From Bremia lactucae (lineage: Eukaryota; Oomycota; Peronosporomycetes; Peronosporales; Peronosporaceae), in NCBI RefSeq assembly GCF_004359215.1, contig NC_090616.1, positions 504,434 to 568,433 on the forward strand: a DNA stretch of 64,000 nt, read 5' to 3'. A program made the position numbers and the translations under genes. Position 1 is the stretch's first letter; the number at the start of each line of letters is the position of its first letter. Positions 1-10,105 of this stretch are shown here, piece after piece. The notes beneath the pieces are model-generated. The model was not told the origin of the DNA. It made no database searches and saw nothing but the letters and a program-made list of their open reading frames with translations.

Positions 1-933
1 CTTCGCTAGTCTCAAATGGACTAGCAGAAGTAGCGTTGTGAGAAGAAACAGGGGGTACAGTACCGCCCATGATTTCTTTCACACGCAAGCGGGCGAAATT
101 AATTCGCTGCGACCGCTGTTTCATCACATCGGAATGCGGATGAATGCGGCGCAGGAATTCCGCCTCGTATTAGTCGGGCGTTTCATTTGAACGCAGCACG
201 ACCGGGTTCGGGAAAATACGCCCAGGCGATTTTCCCTGAGCCCTCCATGATTTAAAGCCACCATAGTTATTATGCGCGTCTACAAGAGCGCGCTTAGGAG
301 CGACGCTCTTGGCCTGTTTAAGCGAGGCCATTGAGATGGAGGGGGCATCAATGATATACCACCCGTCAAATAGCCACGTTTTAAACGACTGGCTTGTAAC
401 ACCGACTGAGCACGTTCACTGTCGTCGGCGGAGCTTTTTTAGGCTCCGAATCCTCTATGTCAGAACCATTATGGATTATGGTCTGAGCATAAGGCGTTGT
501 GGTTATACCCAACGAAGAAGCGGCTGCGCCTTTATGGGCAGCGCTCTTATTATCTGTCGCTGTGCTATCCAGCGTGACGACGAGACAGCATTCGGGAATG
601 TTGCTGTCTCCATGTTGTGAGCAACGAGAGAAGTTTGGATGGGCAATAATGCGCCATCATCCTTCCTCATGAGCTCGTTGTCCGCATCACTTCTATGAGG
701 TGACGGCAACGGTGTCGACTCATTGTAGTCGACAATGAGCGATGGATCAGCATCCTCACTGTTAAAATGGGATGGATTCTTTAGCCCCGTTAACACGACA
801 GCAGCAGTGGCTGTCGGCGTTTCGACTAAGACATTGGACGCGGCCGGCAAATTAACGCGGCGCGCGCGCTTAGTGCGGGTTGAGTGGGCGTCTTCGCAGA
901 CGACCCACCAACACGGCCCCTTTTAGATGGCAT
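1..933 (-). pseudogene. Antisense ORF of Gypsy family A, copy 1 (damaged)
   Basis: On the strand opposite to pol a coding-like frame begins with an ATG at 933, 121 bp inside the LTR boundary. It opens with a basic stretch (MPSKRG, then a GGSSAKTPTQP motif and TKR-type basic residues). An acidic section with IVDYNEST and DNELMRKDDG follows, then a C-terminal part with VVLRSNETPD, YEAEF, RVKEI and FETSE. I see at least one 1-nt shift near the basic region, other frame changes in the middle and one in-frame stop after ETPD. The same protein can be read at 44164-45099, with different lesions. I do not recognise a known domain. A DNA-binding or nuclear role is only a guess from the basic N-terminus. 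Confidence 0.55.
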
Positions 934-1054
934 CTTTGGCGCCGTAGGTCGCTCGAGTGATTGAGTGAACTAGCGGCGCGTGAAGCTGCTCGCAGTTCCT
1001 TGCTCTCTTTTGATGAATTTAAAAATGTAAATTTGTTTCTTTAAAGGGGGATGG
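1..1054 (+). mobile_element. Ty3/Gypsy family A, 3' internal region (copy 1, cut by window edge)
   Basis: This stretch is collinear with 44164-45218 of the full family A element. The first bases encode the end of the pol frame, just after the chromodomain tail. The rest is the region between pol and the 3' LTR, which has no long sense frame but a long antisense one (separate entry). A purine-rich tract (about 1041-1054, AAAGGGGGATGG) directly precedes the LTR and is the likely polypurine tract. The element enters from beyond the left edge, so its 5' part is not visible. Confidence 0.8.
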
Positions 1055-1584
1055 TGTACCGAGCTGAAACTGCCCTTATGTTACACAGTCCCCGTTAAGT
1101 ACACTTGGTGTACTTAAGGGGGTGGTCAATTACTAAATTAAAGTAATTAGACCCAGAACTCGGGTGTGGTTCACACATGCGACCAATCCTTGTGTATGTG
1201 ATGCACATGGGTGCATTCACATTAGAAGGGATGACGGCTAGCGTCATCGTTACGCGAGGTATCTAGAAAGATGCGCTCGCAATACATATTAAGAGTTATC
1301 TATAGAGATGACATATTGATTGGTAAAATAGGTATTTATATTTAATTCGATTAAACATAAATCAGTCTGAAAACTACTTCCTACTTGGTAAGTGCGCACG
1401 AGGAGCCGGATTACCGCTCCCGTGACGACACTTAACCAGAGTACTTAGTTTTTTGGGTGAGGTCGCTTACGCGCCCACCACAACTACCTCACTGCACGCA
1501 AGAGAAGCAGGTAGACCGCTTCCTCGCTGAGCAATGGTGTGTGTCTAAGTAGAGCGTGGCCGCATTATGACGTGCCCGCCTACA
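1055..1584 (+). repeat. Family A LTR (copy 1, 3' LTR)
   Basis: About 530 bp, starting TGTACCGAGC (family consensus TGTAACGGGC) and ending CCTACA, so it has TG...CA ends. It matches 45219-45770 and the inverse of 61837-62368. It contains a stem-loop at 1090-1122 and a short palindrome around GCTAGCGTCAT. The purine tract lies immediately upstream. Confidence 0.85.
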
Positions 1585-2322
1585 GGTGGCGGCAAAGTAG
1601 TATGCGTCTTGGCTTTTTGTTCGGCGTCGTTCGGTACCCCGCTTCCGTCTGCAGTGCCCGTGTTCGTTCAGTCGGTCTCCCGTGCCTTTGTTGGAGTCAG
1701 AGTCGTCACTCTCTTCGTCCATGCGCCTCTTCATCCCCAAATACTGCTCCGGTATGTAGGTGTTTTCTTCTTTACGTAATGGTTGCTACGGATTTCGTAC
1801 CTTCGCAAGTTCCTTAGTCGGCTTCGTTCCCGGAGGTTTCCCTGTCGCTGCACGAAGATAGTCATATGTTTAGGGACACCCTTCTCCTTTTTACTGGACT
1901 CGGAACCTTTGCAAGGTTACTCCCAGTCGCCACATTTGTTTGCTAAGCGGTCGTTCGATGTTCTCGATCGTCGCTAATTAGAAAGTAGCAAAGATGGTTG
2001 CAGATCTCAAGACTTTTGCTAATATCACGACACAAGACAACTTGTGTACGAATATATTCGACACATGGATTGAAAGCTACTACTCAGTCCGTAGTGTCAA
2101 TACTACGCTAATAGGTTTTGTTTTTTGTAAGCTGACAGTGAAAATATACTGATTGAACTCAATAAGCTTTAAAGAAAATAATAAAAAACATCAAAAACGC
2201 ACACACGAAGAAACCTTACGTGACAGCCAGCACCACAGCAGCAACGTATTTGATCTCGTACCTGAAAACTGCTATCAAATGATTATTTTTTGACTTCATG
2301 ACATATGGGTCGCTGCTCTAGC
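1585..2322. other. Intergenic, no gene seen
   Basis: Between the LTR and the 3' end of the first CAP gene. Short frames up to 92 codons overlap one another on both strands, with no recognisable domain. The last 200 bases are AT-rich and probably hold the 3' UTR of the minus-strand CAP gene. Confidence 0.5.
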
Positions 2323-3831
2323 TTATAAGTATCGAATGCCGCCATCACGCATAATCTCACGCTGCCGCTTTTGATTTCTCCTATAGCTCACGACAACACC
2401 GAACGCCGCCACAAATACAACGACTAAAACAATCACACCAGCCATACCGGCAGCAGAGATCCCACCTGAAGTATCAGCTGTGTTTGATTGATTGCTAATA
2501 ATTTGTGAAACATTAGGCGATGGTGGCGTATCTTTAGAGTTTGCTTCACTGGGAGTTTCAGTCGTTGGCGTGTCATCAGGTGCCACATCTGTCGATGATT
2601 CAGGCGCTGCCTGATTTGAAAATTGTGACCCGGTATCCAAGCTTGCCTTCACTTTTCCAGGCGCCATATCATTCGAATTTGAAGATACTGTGTCCAATTT
2701 TGACGCATCATCTGACAATTCTGCGGTATCCATCTTCTTGTCGGTCTTTAAAGCAGCTGGAGAGTCTGAATTAGACTTTTCACTAGGCTTCTCGAAAGAG
2801 CCTATTGGTTTTTGCAATGGAGCTTCTTCATCTTCGGATATATTGATTTCAGAAACTGTTTTCGGTGAAATTTGCTTCGGCGAGAAATCGGCCAAACCTT
2901 GCTTTGTCTCACCAGCACTAATCGAGACTGAATTTGACTTACCGGATGAACCAGGTGTCGGCTTAGATGATGTTTCTGAAGCATCAGGAGGCGAGCTGGG
3001 TAATGTTGACGATGAGGAAGGCGTGGAAGATTTGGATGGATTCTTCGTCGTGATGTCCTCGCTTAACGGAGAAGGCCCATCAGTCGTGGCCGTCTGTTCC
3101 TTCAATCTCGTGAGTTTTTCTTCCTTAAAGCTTGCAGCCGATCCATTTGCAATAGCACGCGCAGTATCAACCAATATCGTCTGAATATCAGCCGCGTAAG
3201 ATGGGTACACTTCATACGTTAACTTCGCCACTGGGATGGGCGCGATCGGATTATTCGCGGCGTCTCCCTCAACAATACACAAGCCTTGTAAACCTTTCGT
3301 GCCGGATGGACATTTAGAGGCCATTTCAGCGTGAATATACCACGGGGACGATCCATCATTGCCAGCAGGAGCGTACTTGCAAACCACCAAGTCTCCGCCT
3401 GGACATTCCGCCTTGGCACATCCAATGCTGGTAGTCGAAGCCCACAAAACCTGCGAATACGAGTCATAAGTGCCTGCTCCAACGGGCACACCCGTCGCAC
3501 CAGGTTGCGTGATAGTCTTCAGAGTCGTCTGGGACTTTTTCACGACCCACTGCTGAATGGCCTCGTCAATTAGCGACGCTGAGTTGGTCGACGTCGACTG
3601 GTACATATTCATACCCGGTACTGTAGATGCCGAGCATTGAGCGGCCGTGGAAGCAGCAGACGAGGCCAGGTCTGCACTCCACCCAACGCGACGCATGTTC
3701 CCAGCGGCCCACGGTAGACCTGTGGAACGAAAAAAGTTGTGGCGATCAATCCAAATGGCCTGGTCCTCGGCACTGAAGCTCTCGACATGCGCGTTCATGG
3801 TCAAGAGTGCGACCACTAAAACTGCCAACAT
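2323..3831 (-). CDS. CAP-domain (SCP/PR-1-like) secreted membrane-anchored protein
   Basis: 502 aa. A hydrophobic signal peptide (about 1-18) leads straight into a CAP domain (about 20-190) with HNFFR at 31-35, a W-x(3)-LA motif, SYSQVLW at 124-130, then GCA and a Cys-rich C-terminal CAP region. A long Ser/Thr/Pro-rich, probably O-glycosylated stalk follows (about 235-455). One transmembrane helix (about 461-483) ends in a short basic tail. The protein should therefore sit on the cell surface with CAP outside. CAP proteins of oomycetes are secreted and some are linked to host interaction; the biochemical role is unsettled. The usual CAP tetrad looks lost: the Glu of GEN is Met74 and the His of HYTQ is Ser124. 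It forms a tandem pair with the next gene and has a third paralogue near 57 kb. No intron is needed. Confidence 0.9.
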   Translation of the reverse strand: MLAVLVVALLTMNAHVESFSAEDQAIWIDRHNFFRSTGLPWAAGNMRRVGWSADLASSAASTAAQCSASTVPGMNMYQSTSTNSASLIDEAIQQWVVKKSQTTLKTITQPGATGVPVGAGTYDSYSQVLWASTTSIGCAKAECPGGDLVVCKYAPAGNDGSSPWYIHAEMASKCPSGTKGLQGLCIVEGDAANNPIAPIPVAKLTYEVYPSYAADIQTILVDTARAIANGSAASFKEEKLTRLKEQTATTDGPSPLSEDITTKNPSKSSTPSSSSTLPSSPPDASETSSKPTPGSSGKSNSVSISAGETKQGLADFSPKQISPKTVSEINISEDEEAPLQKPIGSFEKPSEKSNSDSPAALKTDKKMDTAELSDDASKLDTVSSNSNDMAPGKVKASLDTGSQFSNQAAPESSTDVAPDDTPTTETPSEANSKDTPPSPNVSQIISNQSNTADTSGGISAAGMAGVIVLVVVFVAAFGVVVSYRRNQKRQREIMRDGGIRYL

Positions 3832-4210
3832 GTTCCGCCACGCTACTCACGGGTAGTTCTCAAATCGTTGAGTGTTTAATTGCAGCGACTGACGCAGAGG
3901 TTGGACAGCACTGACTCTGTTAAGAGCACTCGCGGTTTTAAATACCCTAAGTAAAACGATTTCAGGAAAAAGCATAGCCACTGGTTTTTCATTGTTAAAA
4001 TTAAAGTAAAGGACGTTTTCTGTTTATTATGTCGGTAAGAAGGGGGTCTACCGTCTGTACCACAAGTACAACAGTCGTGCATAAACGCAGCGAAAGGGTA
4101 GAGTGGTCAAGGGTTCGCTAAAGTACGAAAAAAAAACAAGAGCAACGGGTTCGCAATTCGCTACATCGGCTCGTCTCATTAAGCCGACTCTTTAAAAATA
4201 GATCAGAGAC

Positions 4211-6091
4211 TTAAATGATTTCGATACTGTCACGTCTGGTTCTCTTTTGCTGGTTCTTGCGGTAGCTGGCAAACACAGCAACGGCGGCCACGGCCACAAT
4301 TCCAGCCACAATGATTCCGGCGATAGTCGCAGGACTTAACACTGCATCGGTCGGGGCGTCGGATGCGGGAAATGTTGTGAGAGTAGAGTTTGTAGTCAAA
4401 GCAAGCTGCTCGACCGGCGAATTCTCCGTCAAGGTCGGGTCGGCCAACGGCTCTATTTCTTGATTCTCAAAATAGGAGCCAGTGGCCATGCTAGGCTTTA
4501 CAGTACCAGATTCCGGATCTGTTAGGACCCCGGAGGCTGCCGTAGAAGCATCTCCATACAAAATTTCTTGATCCGGCGTTTCCGGACTACCAGGCAACGA
4601 TTCCGTTGTTGTGCCTGTTAAAGTATCCGTTAAATCGTATGAATTCGTAGAAGTTGTGGTCCCCGTTCCAGTGGATGAACCCGCACATGATTCGAGTTGC
4701 AAGACTTCATCCTCGAGAGCAGGTGTGTCTGTTGAATCAGTGATATCTGAAACGAGCAAGTCGTCTGATCCAGAGCCCACCGGGTGGATCGTAGTCACGG
4801 GTGCTGCTCCTGGAGCATCTCTCGTCTTCGCTGCCTCTAGAATAGCCGACATGATGTCGGAAATAAACGTCGGGTACACCTGATGCGTCCATTGACCTTT
4901 TGGAATTGGGGCAATCAGACCGTTGTTCGGATCATCCTTTACAAGACAAAGGCCATGATCGGCACTGGTTTCCGATGGACACTGCGTTGCTTGGGAGTCG
5001 TGAATAAACCATGCCGACGAGCCGTCGTTTCCAGGAGGAGAGTACTCGCACGCGACCATCGATTTATCCGAGCAAGTGGCCATGGCGCATCCAACCGCTG
5101 TCGTCGACGCCCACACGACTTGTGTGTACGAGTTGTATAAACCTGCACCCACATTGCTGCCTTTCTCTGCTGGCGGCACCACAGTTCCAATGTTCGAAAG
5201 CGCTGGTTCGACAACCCAAGCATTAATTGCTTCATCTAAAAGGGCTGAGGCATCCGTCGTCGTTGACTCGTACACGTTTATACCTGTCGCAGTTGTCGCC
5301 GTGCAGCTGGCAGCCGCAGCGGCAGCGTCTTGCGCGAGTTTGTCGTCCCAATTCATTCGCTGCATATTTCCTGCCGACCACGGCAGGCCTGCCACCCTAA
5401 AAAAGTTGTGACGCTCAATCCAAATCGCCTTCTGCTCGTCCGTAAAGCTTCCATCGGACGTAGTCTGTTCAAGCGTCGCTGTCGAGTCCGTTTGCTCCGT
5501 CGAGTCCGTTTGCTCCGTCGAAAATTCGTCGGTCGCAGTGGTTTCTTCAATTGGTGTAGTATTTTTGACAGTCTCACTAAATGGCGTAGAGTAATCATTG
5601 GTGTTCGCAGAGTCTGATTCGGTCGGTGCAGTATCTCCTGCCGCCTCACTTATTGGTGTCGTGTAGTCGCCAGTGTTCGCAGTGTCTAATTCGGTTGATG
5701 CAGTATCTCCTGTCGCCTCACTTATTGGTGTGGTGTAATCACTGACTAATGACGACGTTGTATCGTCAGTTGAAACTGGTGTCAAGGTCTCTGTTCCTTC
5801 CAAGGGCTGAGTTGCATCCGAAGACGGATTGTTCAAGTCCGTTGTCAGACTTTCCTTCCAATCTGTGAGCGCCGTATCACTCATTTCCTCAGTCGAACTA
5901 GACGATTCCAGAGGTGTCTGCTCGGTTGTTTCGGCTGAAGTTGGTGAAACGAGTGGCATTTCCTCGGCCGTATCGGTCGAAGTTGGTGGCACCAGTGGCA
6001 TTTGCTCTGGGCTTAATTCTGAGGATTCAGACGCTGTGCACACACTCAAGGTAGTGAGAACAGCTACGATAAAACTTGTTGGCACTTTCAT
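4211..6091 (-). CDS. CAP-domain (SCP/PR-1-like) protein with repetitive Thr-rich N-terminus and C-terminal TM
   Basis: 626 aa. Signal peptide about 1-20. Unlike its neighbour, about 195 residues of Thr/Ser/Glu-rich sequence precede the CAP domain. They include a 24-residue repeat starting DYTTPISEA at 118 and 142, with a degraded third unit at 166, and short TEQTDS repeats near 192-203. The CAP domain starts about 217 (HNFFR at 228-232) and contains SYTQVVW and GCA. A second Ser/Thr-rich stalk leads to a transmembrane helix (about 588-609) and a basic tail. As in the paralogues, GEN reads GIN and HYTQ reads SYTQ, so the tetrad is not conserved. The mucin-like arms suggest a wall- or surface-exposed glycoprotein; this is inference. 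It lies upstream of and in line with the first CAP gene (380 bp between them), a tandem duplication. Confidence 0.9.
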   Translation of the reverse strand: MKVPTSFIVAVLTTLSVCTASESSELSPEQMPLVPPTSTDTAEEMPLVSPTSAETTEQTPLESSSSTEEMSDTALTDWKESLTTDLNNPSSDATQPLEGTETLTPVSTDDTTSSLVSDYTTPISEATGDTASTELDTANTGDYTTPISEAAGDTAPTESDSANTNDYSTPFSETVKNTTPIEETTATDEFSTEQTDSTEQTDSTATLEQTTSDGSFTDEQKAIWIERHNFFRVAGLPWSAGNMQRMNWDDKLAQDAAAAAASCTATTATGINVYESTTTDASALLDEAINAWVVEPALSNIGTVVPPAEKGSNVGAGLYNSYTQVVWASTTAVGCAMATCSDKSMVACEYSPPGNDGSSAWFIHDSQATQCPSETSADHGLCLVKDDPNNGLIAPIPKGQWTHQVYPTFISDIMSAILEAAKTRDAPGAAPVTTIHPVGSGSDDLLVSDITDSTDTPALEDEVLQLESCAGSSTGTGTTTSTNSYDLTDTLTGTTTESLPGSPETPDQEILYGDASTAASGVLTDPESGTVKPSMATGSYFENQEIEPLADPTLTENSPVEQLALTTNSTLTTFPASDAPTDAVLSPATIAGIIVAGIVAVAAVAVFASYRKNQQKRTRRDSIEII

Positions 6092-7678
6092 TGCAGTGTT
6101 TCTTTATAAGAAATCTTTACAGTGAGTAAGCTAGTAATAGCGACCCTGATAGTGCGCAACGAACTATCAAAGCGTGTCGTCTATACGGACGCAAAGAACG
6201 TAAGTAGGGAATAGGTTGTACCACAGCCGTAAAGTCGAGTTGTATGCTCTGTCAATTGTAAAAAAAGACGGGATTGTTCCTAAAGAGTTTACAATCACCG
6301 GAAGCGGCAGTAATGGTTTGTCGAAAGAATAAACGAGTATCTGAACTTAGAGCCGTCGCAACAGTCGTGGACTGTCCAAAATTTCTGGTAGGGCACACAA
6401 AATTAAACTTGAGCAAAGAATACCACTGACAAATAGATGACGAATCATGCGATGGGGATGGGACCATTACTCGAGAGCCGGAGTGTCTGAAGATCCAATC
6501 ACCGTTGGAACATGAATAAGGCGGGAGTCCAAATTAACTGGCCAAAACATGCTCTCTCTTTGGACTAGAAGGATGCTGGACAGGCTCACGCGCAACGTGA
6601 CCTCCAACACAATCAGATGAAGAAGGCACACAAACCTCTAGGTGGGACCATCACGCGCTTGTTGCATTGAATTTTGAAACTTACAACTGGCCAAAATTGG
6701 TGCGCGTCGTAAAGGCTCCTACCATCTTATTTCTATTTTGTTTTTTAGTCCAGAAATATTGTAAAAACGGTTTCTAGGGGTGATCGATCGCTCAAGAAGC
6801 ATTTGTGGGAGATAGGCGGCTAAGGTAAGGAGCCGGTTCCTACGCCACTAAATTCGTCATTGAATTGAACGCTCGAGAATGTAATCCAGCTGTAGAAGTT
6901 AAGGCCGTCAATAATAGAAGAAGAGTTAATCTTGAAATAGTGGCAATTTACTAGAAATGCCACTATCATACCACGGCAGACGTCATCATTCGGTATATTG
7001 AATCTCTGGCTTTTTTCATTGAAATATGCCAATTAGAAAATATTTATGTGCTGGCAATTTTTATGTCCGCAGGTTCAAAAAAATTTCCGACGTTCATGTC
7101 AAGGTTTCCTTAATTGATTGTTTACCCGGAATGCAATTATCTGTTCAGGTTGGCAATAAGCTTCGAGATTAGCATTAAGATTAGATTGATATGGAGAGGT
7201 GATTGAATGAGTAGCTAAGTATAGGGAAGCCATTAAAAGAGTGTTGTACAAAAAGCGAGCTCGAATAAGACTTTGCTTATTAACAGCCAGCATATGGGGG
7301 CGTGAAATGAGTAAGCGAAGCAATTTCAGCTGCACTGGCGCAAAATTTCTTGTAAGACATCAGTCATCGGTTGATGATAAATATCGAGTTTTATCAGGAT
7401 ACGAATACAACAGTATCGCGCGGCCTTGAGCTGGCGGACTGTTCAATCGGCAACAAAACATTACCTGATTCGAGTCAAATTATAATCATAAGTTTGAAAT
7501 TGAAAGCCAATTGTCGTGCGGATACAGAAATAGTTTAATGAGGCATGAAGTTGACTTGAGATTAAATTTTCAACATTGTGCTTTCAAATGTTTGTATGTT
7601 AGTGCTTACAATATATAGGTCAGAGGATGAGATTTAATAACCAGAGGCAGGCCTAAGGTAGCTGAAACGGGCCTTTTT
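6092..7678. other. Intergenic, no gene seen
   Basis: Upstream of the second CAP gene and so likely to include its promoter. The longest frames are under 80 codons and look random. No LTR, TIR or RNA gene recognised. Confidence 0.5.
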
Positions 7679-8243
7679 TGTAACGGGGCACTGCGACTTG
7701 TACTGTTTCAGTACAAGTCCACTTCACACTGCTTCAGATGTGAGTGGTGCTTCTGGTTAGGTCAATTACTAAATTATAGTAATAAGACCCAGCACACGGG
7801 TGTGGTGCACGTTTGTGACCAACCCTTGTGTATGTGATGCACATCGTGCATTCACATTAGAACGGATGACGCGTAGCGTCATCCATGATGACGGCTAGCG
7901 TCATCGTTACGCGAGGTATCTAGAAAGATGCGCTCGCAATACATATTAAGAGTTATCTATAGAGATGACATTTTGATTGGTAAAAATAGGTATCTATGTT
8001 TAGTTCGATTAAACATAAATCAGTCTGAAAACTACTTCCTACTTGGTAAGTGCGCACGAGGAGCCGGATTACCGCTCCCGTGACGACACTTGACCAGAGT
8101 ATTTAGTGCGTTGGGTGAGGTCGCTAACGCGCCCACCACAACTACCTCACTGCACCCAAGAGAAGCAGGTTAAACCGCTTCTCCGCCGTGCTAGGGTGTG
8201 TGTCTAAGTAGAGCGTGGCCGCATTACGACGTGCTCGCCTACA
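7679..8243 (+). repeat. Composite LTR: family B end fused to truncated family A LTR
   Basis: 7679-7756 starts TGTAACGGGGCACTGCGAC and matches the inverted end of the family B LTR (revcomp of the end at 56166). At about 7758 it switches to family A LTR sequence (GGTCAATTACTAAATT onward), which runs to CCTACA at 8243. The first 100 bp of the A LTR is missing, so one element has been cut by another or joined by recombination. Confidence 0.7.
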
Positions 8244-8339
8244 CAACAGCTCTGTTGCTGATTGTTTTAAGTTTAATCAACCCCGCCAATCGCTGCTAGA
8301 CGCATGAATGAGCGGTGCACAAGGAGTCGCTATACATAG

Positions 8340-8593
8340 CTTGATATTACTACTACATTTAATTAAGTAGACAAGAAGATCGTTACGTAGGAATTCAAAT
8401 ATACAGTTACAGCTTTACTTTTTCCTATACTAAGCTTTCTTAGTATCAGCCGTTAGCAGCTAAGACTTCTTAGCTACTTAAAACATTCCTCTACACGTCG
8501 TGTACGTGAAGGCACCTCACCTTCACTATTATCAGTGCAGGCTGGCTAGTACCGAAGCAGTACAAGCAAAAGGTTCCCTGTTACAAGTTACGG
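8340..8593 (+). repeat. Diverged family B-like LTR 3' end
   Basis: The end of this stretch (GTACGTGAAGGCACCTCACC ... GTACCGAAGCAGTACAAGC ... CCCTGTTACA) follows the end of the 55417-56166 LTR in the same order but with many differences. No coding frame. The start is uncertain. Confidence 0.45.
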
Positions 8594-8778
8594 CTGTGGG
8601 TACCCGGAAGCAAAGGGCGCGATGCTCGCATCTATAATTTACGCATGGACAAGGTCCATGTGGATCGGATTCGCCAGTCACTGTGATGTACATTGATAAT
8701 GACTAAAAACACCTCCGATTTACTATGCAGCAAGTATTGCATATGTCAAGAGTTTTTATTTTAGCTACATTTAGTTTG

Positions 8779-9232
8779 TGTAACGGGGCACTACGACTTG
8801 TACTGTTTCAGTACAAGTCCACTTCACACTGCTTCAGTTGTGAGTGGTGCCTTACGTTAGGTGACGTACACTGTACGTGCAGAGGAAGACTTCTCTTAAG
8901 ACAAGTTAACTTAAGAGGGTAAAATGAAAACTGTATTAATATAGTTAAGTGTCTTGTTAATCTATCTTTGTAAATGTTATATGTCTTAACTATAAACTAA
9001 TACTAAACACGTAAATGAATTCTTATCTATCTTATCTCGTAACTCTCTTTGATTACTTCAACAGCTGATTAGTCTGCGCAATAAATAGACATAATGGTCT
9101 ATACCTATTTATGGATAAGAATTTAGGAAATTACTATTTAAAGTAATTTCCTCCAAATATTATCTACCTTTTGAATAATATTAATTAACAACCTTTTATT
9201 GTTAATTTCATGTAACGATACACCCCGTTACA
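8779..9232 (-). repeat. Family B LTR, minus orientation, probably solo
   Basis: Begins TGTAACGGGGCAC and ends CACCCCGTTACA, the inverse of the 55417-56166 LTR, with the same 8-bp terminal inverted repeat TGTAACGG/CCGTTACA. No internal region is attached on either side within the visible sequence. It is about 450 bp against 750 bp and lacks the internal duplication of the other copy. Confidence 0.65.
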
Positions 9233-9246
9233 TTTTAGCTGACTAA

Positions 9247-9346
9247 NNNNNNNNNNNNNNNNNNNNNNNNNNNNNNNNNNNNNNNNNNNNNNNNNNNNNN
9301 NNNNNNNNNNNNNNNNNNNNNNNNNNNNNNNNNNNNNNNNNNNNNN
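9247..9346. other. Assembly gap (100 N)
   Basis: Exactly 100 N bases, the conventional scaffold gap of unknown true size. It sits between LTR fragments of both families. Confidence 0.99.
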
Positions 9347-9347
9347 C

Positions 9348-9562
9348 TATTATTTAGTAATTGACCATCCCCTTAAGTACCAAATGTACTTAATGGGGAC
9401 TGTGTAACATTAGGGCAACTCTAGCCCGTTACACAATATGTCCATGTTGGATGGAACGTGCGTAGGTCGTTGAACGTATTATTTAGTAATTGACCATCCC
9501 CTTAAGTACCAAATGTACTTAATGGGGACTGTGTAACATTAGGGCAACTCTAGCCCGTTACA
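9348..9562 (-). repeat. Duplicated family A LTR tip (two 86-bp copies, period 129)
   Basis: 9348-9433 and 9477-9562 are virtually identical and both end GCCCGTTACA, the inverse of the family A LTR start. Between them lies 43 bp of other sequence. They contain the LTR stem-loop (CCCCTTAAGTACCAAATGTACTTAATGGGG). The position next to the N gap raises the possibility of a misassembly. Confidence 0.7.
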
Positions 9563-10043
9563 TTAGGTGCCTCGAAACTTCACGTACACAAGGGTACAGA
9601 GCAAGGTTTCTAAGGGGATATAATATTTATTATTCCTTTTCTAGGAAATAATACTTATGTAACGGGACACCACGTTACAATTATGTAATCATGAACGTGG
9701 CTACAAGTGAAAACTCATTGGGCATTGACATGTCCGCAAGCGCCTGAATTAAGCTGCCCCTCATAAATAATGCGCTCGAAGCATGACTGGCGGCACTTTT
9801 CGTGGTGCAATTATTCGGTCATTTGTGCGCTATTGCAAAACTGCCACCAGAATCAAGAAAGATAATTTAGTTGTTCTCGAAAGTTGAAATGAAAAAATCT
9901 CGAACAACTTGACCAAGTAAAAGTATCTATCATCACGCCTCTCAAAATGGTACAATAGGATCAAATGTAACCTTTAAGTGGCTAAAATATTGGCTAAAAC
10001 GCTCTGGCCACGTGTCGGGCGTTGATATTGCGTCTTAGGACCG

Positions 10044-10052
10044 CATTTTGTC
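10044..10052 (+). promoter_or_regulatory. FPR-type core promoter element of the GRP170 gene
   Basis: CATTTTGTC is an exact match to the oomycete flanking promoter region consensus CAWTTTNYY, 54 bp before the start codon, where transcription start elements are expected in oomycetes. The adjoining Inr match is weak. Confidence 0.4.
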
Positions 10053-10105
10053 TCTCGATTCTAACCAGGAAGACCAGCACTCAGTGAACTGATAGCTTTG
10101 AATTA

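Noticed and set aside
2690..3184. Plus-strand 164-codon frame within the first CAP gene
   Set aside because: It is the antisense of the Ser/Thr-rich stalk; low-complexity coding sequence commonly leaves open frames opposite.
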